This document shows, piece after piece, positions 6,137-11,753 of a DNA stretch of 11,753 nt. The notes under the pieces are model-generated. The model was not told the DNA's origin. It made no database searches and saw nothing but the letters and a program-made list of their open reading frames with translations. A program made the translations under genes and the position numbers. The number at the start of each line of letters is the position of its first letter. The first letter of the stretch is position 1. Source of the stretch: an uncultured Ellagibacter sp. (GTDB lineage Bacteria; Actinomycetota; Coriobacteriia; Coriobacteriales; Eggerthellaceae); assembly GCF_934617235.1 (NCBI RefSeq), contig NZ_CAKTTZ010000059.1, positions 1 through 11,753 on the forward strand. The letters are read 5' to 3'.

Positions 6137-6508
6137 CTAGTGCCAAGCGACCATGCCGCGTTCGGGTATCTTCCCCTCATCGTGCCGTCTCGAAAAGTCC
6201 CTCTGAACGTGATCGTAGTACCACCACCATCGGTAGACCGCGTCGTCGGGCTCGGTCGGGAGCTCCTCCTCGAACAGCAGAGGCTCCCCGCGCTCTTGGC
6301 GCATCTCGGTAACCCCGTCGCGCATCGCATTCATATCCCTGCCTGTGGTGCAGCGCTGAAGATCGCGCTCTGTCGGAGCCCCCAAAGACACTGTCTCGTT
6401 AGCGAGGTCGACAAACACCTTGCCAGGACGCGACCCCCGATCGTTTTCCGGCCAATACTCGTAAACGAGGGTACTCTCGTTTCGACGAACAAGTTCATAG
6501 GTCACCAT
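6137..6508 (-). CDS. Small acidic protein, possibly immunity-type
   Basis: The product has 123 residues, begins MVTYELVRRN, and has no membrane segment. It shows the pattern YEYWPE (16-21), then GKVFVD (29-34), a central acidic region, RWWWYYDHV (93-101) and a C-terminal GMVAWH. From memory this resembles a widespread family of about 110-130 residues with an early YxYxPE, a GKV strand and a terminal G-V-AW motif, found among orphan immunity-type genes of polymorphic toxin loci. That link is an inference without a search. No toxin gene is present beside it. The ATG at 6508 is preferred; a GTG at 6514 is the alternative, and neither has a strong ribosome site. It lies 77 bp upstream of the cysteine-rich gene on the same strand. 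Confidence 0.6.
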   Translation of the reverse strand: MVTYELVRRNESTLVYEYWPENDRGSRPGKVFVDLANETVSLGAPTERDLQRCTTGRDMNAMRDGVTEMRQERGEPLLFEEELPTEPDDAVYRWWWYYDHVQRDFSRRHDEGKIPERGMVAWH

Positions 6509-6553
6509 CGACACCAGCGCCCATTCCCATCAGTTGCAAGCGATGCCGATTCT

Positions 6554-6583
6554 GCCATACGCGTGCGAAATCGTATGTACCAA
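6554..6583 (-). promoter_or_regulatory. Weak promoter candidate for the 123-aa gene
   Basis: On the minus strand TTGGTA (6578-6583) and TATGGC (6554-6559) are separated by 18 nt and would give a leader of about 40 nt. Both boxes depart from consensus. Confidence 0.22.
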
Positions 6584-6888
6584 GTATCGGACAGATAACG
6601 AATTAGTTTGAGCTCGCCCCTAAAGAGCCCTGCGCATCTTGCCATGTTCGAGCTAGAGGAACGGCGCCCCGCCTCGGTGCTTGCCCTTCGCAATAGAGGG
6701 CGCCTATTCCCTTGCGATGCTTCCAGTCACACAGCCTGCACCCGATTCGCCCGCCAAAGACATTCCCCAAAACCCCGATCAGCGGCAGAGGAAGAGGCGC
6801 ACTCGATTATTGCGCCTTCTATGGCAACAAGCAGCCTGCCTTGCGCCGTGCCCCTCAAGGCGAGACAAATCACCCAATCCCTGTCTCA
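6584..6888. other. Stretch without a recognisable gene
   Basis: No intact gene is seen. Plus-strand frames are open, and one reads LPVTQPAPDSPAKDIPQNPD (about 6720-6780) in a different frame from the fragment that ends at 7086. This could mean a frameshifted, decayed gene, but the codon pattern is not clear enough to claim it. Confidence 0.3.
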
Positions 6889-7086
6889 AAACCAAGTTTT
6901 TCACCAAACACATTCGAAACAACAACCTCTGGCATTACTTCAGCTGGAACCTATGAGGTGGAAACTAGCTACATCAAGCTCATCAATGACAGCAACGGAT
7001 TTGTTGTTGAGGTTCCCTACAGCTGGGACGACGATGGCAGTATCAATCTCGATCTCGCAACCGCCTACGGCGTCCACGAGGGGTAG
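6889..7086 (+). pseudogene. Decayed gene fragment, unknown family
   Basis: The frame ending in TAG at 7084-7086 gives a stretch that looks like real protein: SAGTYEVETSYIKLINDSNG, then FVVEVPYSWDDDGSINLDLA, with alternating hydrophobic and polar residues typical of beta strands. Codon use here is less GC-biased than in neighbouring genes. Upstream the frame turns into Pro/Arg-rich low-complexity sequence with no credible start or ribosome site. I read it as the C-terminal remnant of a broken gene. I cannot name the family, and the left limit is arbitrary. Confidence 0.3.
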
Positions 7087-7244
7087 CAATCCAATTGGCA
7101 TAGAAAGAAAACGCCTGGCATTATTCAGAAAGCAGAGCATATCAATGGGATGGGGGTCAACGATTTGTTCCACCCCCATCTCCGACAGAGTAGTCGACGG
7201 TTTAAAGTGACACCCCGCCACAAAGCCAACCAGACTGAAAGCTC

Positions 7245-7361
7245 ACGGTCGATTAGCTGCTCGAGCATGCAGTTCTGCAGCATCAGCTGGGGCGACACGC
7301 CCGCCGCCTTCTCCCTGTTGTTGATTAGCACCTTGAGCTGCATAGCATTACTTGTCTTCAC
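7245..7361 (-). pseudogene. AbiEii/AbiGii nucleotidyltransferase toxin, N-terminal remnant
   Basis: Translation from GTG at 7361 begins VKTSNAMQLKVLINN, continues GVSPQLMLQNCMLEQLIDR, then changes character at 7244. This 39-residue piece matches the conserved N-terminus of AbiEii toxins (usual form NAMQLK...K..V..Q..LQN(F/Y)MLERLLERIS). The rest, including the KGG and nucleotidyltransferase catalytic region expected next (a protein of roughly 250-300 residues), is missing. The GTG overlaps the antitoxin stop codon by 4 bp (GTGA), as expected of a coupled toxin-antitoxin operon. It cannot be an active toxin. The sequence joined at 7244 is unidentified; an IS end is one possibility. Confidence 0.65.
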
Positions 7362-7552
7362 AGCAGCGCCTCCATGCACCTTCTCACCTTCGCCGCCACG
7401 CCGAGCTCGCCGGCGAACGACTGCAGCTTCGGCAGGTTGCGCCCTTCGGACGAAGAGTACGACCGGAACGCCGGTGAGAGAAGCTGCAGGTCGGGCGACG
7501 ACATGCCCCGCAGCACATCGCACAGAGTCCGTTCGGCGCCGTAGGCGCGCAC
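7358..7552 (-). pseudogene. AbiEi-type antitoxin, C-terminal remnant
   Basis: The fragment reads VRAYGAERTLCDVLRG, later GRNLPKLQSFAGELGV and ends KVRRCMEALL. This is the C-terminal pattern of AbiEi antitoxins of type IV systems (VYxxERTLCDxLR ... RYxxxxxRNLxKLxxYAxxLxVxxKVRxYLExLL). A full antitoxin has about 190-200 residues; the N-terminal winged-helix DNA-binding part is absent. Homology stops just upstream of 7557, some 25 bp from the edge of the second dispersed repeat, so the break is close to that element. The GTG at 7552 is only the first possible start and is not a supported one. Recognition is from motif memory, but the match runs along the whole fragment and is reinforced by the AbiEii piece directly downstream. 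Confidence 0.65.
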
Positions 7553-7582
7553 GAGTGCTGCCGTACGGCGTCGTGAGCTCGG

Positions 7583-7857
7583 CGATTCGCCATGGCTGTG
7601 GCCGACGTCCTGAAAAGTTCACCCTCGAAAGCAAATCCTGGCACAAAAACCGAGTTGTCCCACTAAATGAACGGTACATAGAAGGCAAGCTCAACTCGGG
7701 AGGTTCTCTGACCTGATGTTTTCCCATTGGCAAGTACTATCAACCGAAGCCAACCATCCATTTCGACGGCTATTCCGTGGGACAACTCGGTTTTTGTGCC
7801 AAAATCCCCCTTTTCGCATGCGCTTTTTGGGACAACTCGGTTTCTGTGCCGTCGCGC
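7583..7857. repeat. Dispersed repeat, copy 2
   Basis: This aligns with 5012-5294 in the same orientation. The 23-nt unit is inverted at 7640-7662 and direct at 7778-7800 and 7828-7850, again exactly 50 bp apart. The inverted unit and first direct unit are identical in reverse complement; the last has one change. The space between inverted and direct units is 115 nt here and 123 nt in copy 1. Shared blocks include TGGCCGACG, GAAAAG, GCAAATCCTGGCAC, TTCTGACCTG, GTTTTCCCAT and CGAAGCCAACC. It separates the AbiE remnant from modD. Confidence 0.8.
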
Positions 7858-7906
7858 CGCGTTCGACCCCCGTCTCACCTCGGCCTCTGCTCGGCCTTAC
7901 GTGCGA

Positions 7907-8755
7907 CTATTCTGCTCGCTTCATACGCACGCTCATGTCGATGGGCTTGGCGATGAAGGGCGCTGTCGTGGCCAGGCCGTCAACGCCCGTCGCGGCGTAG
8001 ACTGCAGCGTTCTGCAGGTTGATGCCGCCTGCCGCGATAAGCGTGAGATGCGGATCAATCGTGCGCAACTCGGGCACAAGCGCGGCCAGATCGTCCACCG
8101 GCAGCTTGTCGAGCTGGATGCCATCGACGCCCGCTTCCGCGAGACGGCGCGCCTCGTCGGGCCCCGCCTCCACGAACAGCTTCTTCTCCACGCAGCGGCC
8201 ACGAAGGGCGGGAAGCGCCTCCAAGAACGCCTCGAAGCCGCCCATGAAGGTGATGTGGTGGTCGAACACGAGCACGGTCTCGGACGCGCCCAAACGGTGT
8301 GGGAAGGCGCCGCCGCAGGTGACCGCCTTCGTGAGCAGGTCTTTCACCCCCGGCATGCTCTTGCGCGTGGTGAGCACCTCGCATGCGGGGTTCGCGCCGT
8401 GCGCAGCGTCCACGATCGCCCGCGTCTTGGTCGCCACGCCCGACAGATGGTCGCACAGGTTGAGCGACACCTTCCACGCCATATGCAGCGCCGCCGCCGT
8501 GCCCTCCGCGCGAAGGAACGGCTCGTCCGCAACGAGCCGCTCGCCCGAACGCCGCGACCACACGACGCGCGCACCCGTCTTCCCGAGCACGCGAGCGGCC
8601 TCCTCCGCGCCGGCAAGCACGCAGTCTTCGCGCGTGAAGTACTCGATTTCCCCCAGCTCTTCCCCGATGCCGAGAACTTCGGTCGTGAGGTCGATGTAGG
8701 GCATGTCCTCCAGAATGAACTGGTCGATGCGGCCATCGGGAATGAACACGTTCAT
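7907..8755 (-). CDS. modD: ModD, putative pyrophosphorylase linked to molybdenum transport
   Basis: The 282-residue protein is a type II phosphoribosyltransferase fold related to quinolinate phosphoribosyltransferase (NadC). It begins with the ModD-like IPDGRIDQFILEDMPYIDLT, has the family signature TTRKSMPG (129-136; NadC has TRKTxPGLR), then HHITFMGG (166-173), FVEAG (194-198), QLDK (214-217) and AAGGINLQNAAVYAATGVDG (241-260), which are barrel strands around the phosphate site. ModD is named for its place in molybdate transporter operons; its reaction is not established. Start: ATG at 8755 with AAAGG 6 nt upstream, not the ATG at 8770, which would overlap that site. No modA, modB or modC lies beside it. 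It is divergent from the LuxR gene across 366 bp. NadC is the main alternative, but the N-terminus and the MPG variant favour ModD. Confidence 0.82.
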   Translation of the reverse strand: MNVFIPDGRIDQFILEDMPYIDLTTEVLGIGEELGEIEYFTREDCVLAGAEEAARVLGKTGARVVWSRRSGERLVADEPFLRAEGTAAALHMAWKVSLNLCDHLSGVATKTRAIVDAAHGANPACEVLTTRKSMPGVKDLLTKAVTCGGAFPHRLGASETVLVFDHHITFMGGFEAFLEALPALRGRCVEKKLFVEAGPDEARRLAEAGVDGIQLDKLPVDDLAALVPELRTIDPHLTLIAAGGINLQNAAVYAATGVDGLATTAPFIAKPIDMSVRMKRAE

Positions 8756-8761
8756 GAGGAT

Positions 8762-8766
8762 CCTTT
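8762..8766 (-). promoter_or_regulatory. Ribosome binding site of modD
   Basis: The minus strand reads AAAGG within GGAAAGGA, 6 nt before the ATG at 8755. It decides the start MNVFIPDG over the ATG five codons upstream. Confidence 0.6.
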
Positions 8767-9108
8767 CCATTCGCTGTTGCGGCGCGCAAGTAGCAACCCA
8801 TTGATTCGGTTGTCACGCCGATCGGAGAGATCGGGGGAATGGGTCAAATCGCCCAACCCCCGTCCCGCTTCTTCTTTGGCTCCAAGCCTAGGCTTCGCTG
8901 CCCACACCTTCAACCTAGCGTTTCGATGGGAAATACCCCGCAAACGCCGCAATTTGAAAAATACCGCAACCTGAAAAACTCGCACGACCTTGCTCGCAAG
9001 CGTCGCCATTTTCCCGAAATAAGATTAAAATTGCGTCTTGCGGGCTTTTGCCCTTTTGCGCCTTCTTAAGGCAAAATGGAGCGCATCGTCTATTGTCCGA
9101 TACGGGCC
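8767..9108. promoter_or_regulatory. Divergent control region between modD and the LuxR-type gene
   Basis: No gene is seen. The region holds a perfect palindrome AAGCCTAGGCTT (8884-8895), two adjacent 17-bp direct repeats matching at 13 positions (8947-8963 and 8964-8980, each starting CCGCAA and containing TGAAAAA), and an AT-rich island with TAAAAT (9026-9031), a possible -10 box for the regulator with no clear -35. An inverted repeat follows at 9054-9076 (TTTTG, CCTT, loop, AAGG, CAAAA). Promoters for both genes must lie here, but none is close to consensus. Confidence 0.4.
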
Positions 9109-9114
9109 AAGGGG
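9109..9114 (+). promoter_or_regulatory. Ribosome binding site of the LuxR-type regulator
   Basis: AAGGGG lies 7 nt before the ATG at 9122. It supports the start MTTKEAVPK over the in-frame upstream start at 9038. Confidence 0.65.
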
Positions 9115-9121
9115 AACCCAT

Positions 9122-10582
9122 ATGACCACCAAGGAAGCTGTCCCGAAAACGACTCGACCAAAAAGAAATCCGCTCGACTATCCGACGCGCAGATTCGTCG
9201 GCTTCGCCCTGCTTCTCGCGTGGCACTACAACCTGTGGTTTCTTCACGACGCCTTCATCGGGGTGCAGCTCCTCGACGACTGTGTAACGGAGTCGTGGCT
9301 TTTCGCGCTCGTCGCCGCCGTAATCGGGTTCATCGCCATCGCCTTCTCCCTCGGCAGGAAGCGCCATCTCTGCGAACGTAAATGGCTCTACGAGGTGGTC
9401 ACGGCCATCGCCTTCGCCTCGACGCTCGTCCTCACCCTGTTCGCGTTCTCGTTCCCCACCGACGCTATCGCCTATGCGCTCGCGGCAGTAATCGGCGCCT
9501 CGAACGCACTGCTTTGGATTATGTGGGGCGAGCTGTACTCGCGCACCAAGACATCATTCTCGGTGGCGCGCATCGGCACGACCATCGGGCTTGTCATGCT
9601 CGCATGCTCGCTTGTCGCCCTCGTCCTTCCCACCGGGGTCTCCTCGGTGTTCATCTCGCTTTTGCCCGTAGCGGCATGCGTGCTCTTCAGGCGCGGACGC
9701 AGAATTGCCGAGAGCATGCCCTACCCCACGTTGCTGCCGGAGAGCACGGCGAAGCGGGCCATCCGACCGATGATCGTCGTCAGCGTGACCGCCTTCGTCG
9801 CCGCGCTCGCCTGCTACTTCCTCGTCGCGATCATCCCGCTGGAGAGCCTCCCCGACGGCGACCTTGCCTTCACGTTCGGCTCGATCGGCGGAGCAGTTCT
9901 GCTCTGCATCATCGGTGCGGTGAGCGCCTCATCGAAGCAGCGCCTCAACATCTACCGCATCTTCCCCTGGCTTATCGTTTTGGCGATCATCTCGTTCGCC
10001 CTGTTCATCACCGGCGAGCAATTCTATATTCCCTCGTTCTTCCTCGTATTGGCGGTCGTCGCCATCTTCGAGGTGCTGCTCATCATGTACTTCGGCGTTT
10101 TGGGAATGAAAGGCTATGTGCCCATCGGAATCGCGTTCGGGTTCAGCGGGGCGTTCATCCGTCTCGGAATCGCGGCGGGCAACACGCTTGCCCTGATCTA
10201 CGAGGCGAACCCGTCGTTCGCTCTCGAGGCAACCACCCCCACGGCAATCATCTTCGTCTGCATCCTCTCTGCGATCGTCATCCCGCTCGTCCGCCAGGAA
10301 TACAACATCACCAAGCTCATGGCGCCGCCGGCAACCGAATCGCTTCAGGAGCAGCGCATCAAGGAATTGGCGAGGGAATTCTCGCTTTCCGCCCGCGAGA
10401 CGGAAATCGTCATGCTCATCGCGCGCGGCTTCACGACGGACAACGTGGCGAAGAAGCTCGTCATCTCCCCCTACACGGTGAACACCCACATCCGCCACGT
10501 GTACGAGAAGATCGGGATCCACAAGCGCTCCGAGCTGATCGACTACATCAACGGAAACGGCTCAGACGAATCGGGCAACTAG
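9122..10582 (+). CDS. LuxR-family transcriptional regulator with 12-helix-type membrane domain
   Basis: The 486-residue protein joins a membrane half to a C-terminal DNA-binding domain. Residues about 24-390 contain roughly a dozen hydrophobic helices (for example 24-42, 59-77, 90-110, 115-135, 152-170, 215-240, 250-268, 282-297, 304-326, 332-360, 373-390), like an MFS-type fold. Residues 418-476 are a LuxR helix-turn-helix with LSARETEIV (422-430), the turn DNVAKKLVIS (440-449) and the recognition helix segment TVNTHIRHVYEKIGIHKRSE (452-471). Such membrane-bound LuxR proteins are expanded in Eggerthellaceae and often lie next to the redox genes they are thought to control. The protein would sit in the membrane, with the sensor ligand unknown. 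It is convergent with fixX and divergent from modD, so both are candidate targets. The GC-rich codon use matches the chromosomal genes. Confidence 0.9.
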   Translation: MTTKEAVPKTTRPKRNPLDYPTRRFVGFALLLAWHYNLWFLHDAFIGVQLLDDCVTESWLFALVAAVIGFIAIAFSLGRKRHLCERKWLYEVVTAIAFASTLVLTLFAFSFPTDAIAYALAAVIGASNALLWIMWGELYSRTKTSFSVARIGTTIGLVMLACSLVALVLPTGVSSVFISLLPVAACVLFRRGRRIAESMPYPTLLPESTAKRAIRPMIVVSVTAFVAALACYFLVAIIPLESLPDGDLAFTFGSIGGAVLLCIIGAVSASSKQRLNIYRIFPWLIVLAIISFALFITGEQFYIPSFFLVLAVVAIFEVLLIMYFGVLGMKGYVPIGIAFGFSGAFIRLGIAAGNTLALIYEANPSFALEATTPTAIIFVCILSAIVIPLVRQEYNITKLMAPPATESLQEQRIKELAREFSLSARETEIVMLIARGFTTDNVAKKLVISPYTVNTHIRHVYEKIGIHKRSELIDYINGNGSDESGN

Positions 10583-10719
10583 AGCCTTGCGCCTAGCGGA
10601 AAGCACCCGCGAGGAACGCTTCGTCTGACAGCCCCGCGACCGGGCAAGCCCTCCCCGTAAGCCAAGAAGAGGCCCGACCGCCACCGGCTTTTGCGGGGTA
10701 CTGCATCGCCTTCGCCTGC
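10583..10719. other. Short spacer between convergent genes
   Basis: No gene is seen. No convincing plus-strand terminator for the LuxR-type gene is visible; a CCGC/GCGG pairing at about 10680-10697 is too short to claim. Confidence 0.35.
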
Positions 10720-10753
10720 AAAAACGAGAAGAGCTCCCCGAGGGGAGCTCTTC
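10720..10753 (-). terminator. Intrinsic terminator of fixX
   Basis: GAAGAGCTCCCC (10728-10739) and GGGGAGCTCTTC (10742-10753) form a perfect 12-bp inverted repeat around GA (the loop is effectively the four central bases). On the minus strand it is followed by TCG and TTTTT (10720-10724). It stands about 30 bp after the fixX stop codon. The plus strand lacks a T-run, so it serves the fix genes rather than the regulator. Confidence 0.82.
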
Positions 10754-10784
10754 AAGGAAAAGGGGAGGTAGATGAAACGAGGGC

Positions 10785-11096
10785 TTACCCGAAGCGGTAC
10801 TCAACGCCCATCGTGGGGCTGGGGTTGACCCACTTCTCGACGATCGTGCCCTCGCAGGCTATGCGGCACGTGCCGCACTCCAGGCAGCCGGCGTAGTCGA
10901 AGGACTTGGCGCCGTCCCCGTCGATCTTGTAGAGGGCCGCCGGGCACACGCGGACCAGCTTGAGGAACTCCTCGTTGTAGGCCTCGGAGCCGTCGTCTTC
11001 CGCCAGCACGATGTGCGGGGTCTCCTCGTCGACCTCGTATTTGTTGACGGACAGAGCCTCGTCGACGTTGACCGTGATCTCGCAGACCTTGCTCAC
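10785..11096 (-). CDS. fixX: FixX-type ferredoxin-like protein
   Basis: This 103-residue protein is the ferredoxin partner of FixC. It has CPAALYKIDG (51-60), then FDYAGCLECGTCRIAC (66-81), giving cysteines 51, 71, 74, 77 and 81. This is the FixX signature and supplies ligands for a 4Fe-4S cluster; the trailing EGTIVEKWVNP and the C-terminal YRFG also fit the family. In the FixABCX system, electrons from the flavoprotein FixAB pass to FixC and FixX and on to quinone or ferredoxin. The start is the GTG at 11096: no ATG is available, and it overlaps the fixC stop codon by 4 bp (GTGA), so translation is probably coupled. Length is slightly above the usual 95-100. The longer open frame to 11468 runs over fixC and is not the gene. 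Confidence 0.92.
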   Translation of the reverse strand: MSKVCEITVNVDEALSVNKYEVDEETPHIVLAEDDGSEAYNEEFLKLVRVCPAALYKIDGDGAKSFDYAGCLECGTCRIACEGTIVEKWVNPSPTMGVEYRFG

Positions 11097-11753
11097 AGCG
11101 CACGCACCGCCTTCCTGACCTCGCCGGCCAGCTTGAGCAGGCCGCGCTTCTTGATAATGGGCATCATCCGCTTCGCGAGCGGCTTCTGGGGGGAGCCGTC
11201 GACGCTGAACATGGCGTTGAAGATCTCCTTCACCATCGACGGGTAGTCGGTGAACATGGAGCCCCACTCCTCCATGACGTGCGGCCACTTGGAGAAGGTG
11301 CGCAGGTCCTGGATGACGAAGGAGGCCTCCATCATCTCCCTGTAGGGGGACAGGCCCGCCTCGGAGACGTCGCCCTTGTCGAGGGCCTCGATGGCCGCCT
11401 TGGCCGCCATCTGGCCGGACGCCACGGCGAAGTCCATGCCGCGCACCTGGTAGCCCATGTTCATGCACAGCCCCGCGGTCTCGCCCGCGAGCAGGCAGCC
11501 GTCGAAGACGTACTTCGGGATCATGTTGTAGCCGCCCTCGGGGACCATGTGGCCAGAGTGCTCGACCATCTTGGCGCCGCGGATGATGGGGGCGACGGCC
11601 GGGTGGTTCTTGAAGTCCTCGAGCATCTGGTAGACCGGCACCTCGTTGCGCGAGCCGTCGGCCGCGAGCGAGATGGTGGCCACGAGGCCGAGCGAGATGG
11701 ACTCCTTGTTGGTGTAGAGGAACCCGCCGCCGACGCTGCCCTTGGTGCAGTCG
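11093..11753 (-). CDS. fixC: FixC-type electron transfer flavoprotein-quinone oxidoreductase, C-terminal part
   Basis: The window holds the last 219 codons; the N-terminal half, with the FAD-binding GxGxxG motif, lies beyond the right edge. The visible part begins DCTKGSVGGGFLYTNKESIS followed by LGLV, a strong FixC signature, and continues with GGYNMIPKYVFDGCLLAGET (FAD-contacting GD/ETA-type region), GMDFAVASGQMAAKAAIEAL, and a C-terminal region ending VRKAVRAL. FixC takes electrons from an electron transfer flavoprotein at the membrane face; unlike the mitochondrial enzyme it has no built-in iron-sulfur domain, which FixX provides. It overlaps fixX by 4 bp and the two end at a shared terminator. 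Full FixC proteins have about 430 residues, so roughly half is seen. Physiological donor and acceptor cannot be read from this window. Confidence 0.92.
   Translation of the reverse strand, partial: DCTKGSVGGGFLYTNKESISLGLVATISLAADGSRNEVPVYQMLEDFKNHPAVAPIIRGAKMVEHSGHMVPEGGYNMIPKYVFDGCLLAGETAGLCMNMGYQVRGMDFAVASGQMAAKAAIEALDKGDVSEAGLSPYREMMEASFVIQDLRTFSKWPHVMEEWGSMFTDYPSMVKEIFNAMFSVDGSPQKPLAKRMMPIIKKRGLLKLAGEVRKAVRAL

Noticed and set aside
7727..8974. 415-codon plus-strand open frame across repeat copy 2 and modD
   Set aside because: It runs through the repeat and antisense to modD, has Arg/His-rich low-complexity content and no ribosome site.
9382..10596. 404-codon plus-strand frame inside the LuxR-type gene
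   Set aside because: It is a shifted frame with an Arg/His/Pro-rich product; the real frame has membrane helices and a complete LuxR domain.
11097..11468. Longer start for fixX within fixC
   Set aside because: The added part is the +1 shadow of fixC; the GTG overlapping the fixC stop gives the usual FixX length.

Overview
The window is GC-rich, with short intergenic control regions around the housekeeping-type genes. It looks like chromosomal DNA from an anaerobic, non-spore-forming actinobacterium of the class Coriobacteriia, most likely Eggerthellaceae. The clues are a LuxR-type regulator fused to a multi-pass membrane half (a layout these bacteria carry in many copies), a FixC/FixX electron-transfer pair, a divergent EF-G paralogue and a SpoVA-like membrane protein. 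This placement is inferred from protein character; no rRNA is present to confirm it.

Layout. Left part (1-4461), all genes on the minus strand: a 97-aa two-helix membrane protein (81-374), a 320-aa protein with two SpoVA-like membrane domains (889-1851) whose leader is rich in inverted repeats, and a 690-aa EF-G-like translational GTPase (2389-4461) with a strong terminator behind it (2252-2289). Middle part (4462-7857): an accessory island. A gene-free stretch (4462-5351) holds degenerate tandem repeats and the first copy of a ~275-bp dispersed repeat. Next come two minus-strand genes of unknown function (5352-6059 and 6137-6508; the smaller resembles immunity-type proteins), a decayed plus-strand fragment (about 6889-7086), and the remains of an AbiE type IV toxin-antitoxin operon (7245-7552). 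The second copy of the dispersed repeat (about 7583-7857), in the same orientation, closes the island. Right part (7907-11753): modD on the minus strand, a divergent membrane-bound LuxR-family regulator (9122-10582), and fixX plus the 3' half of fixC on the minus strand, convergent with the regulator. fixC runs off the right edge.

How parts fit together. FixC and FixX overlap by 4 bp and form one redox module that passes electrons from an electron-transfer flavoprotein to quinone or another acceptor. The membrane LuxR regulator lies tail to tail with them and head to head with modD, so it could control either neighbour or something outside the window. The two same-direction repeats would allow a ~2.57-kb segment carrying the two unknown genes and the AbiE remnant to be lost by recombination. 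The repeats have a fixed internal design: a 23-nt unit once inverted and twice direct, with the direct pair exactly 50 bp apart. I see no rRNA, tRNA, CRISPR array or intact transposase gene.
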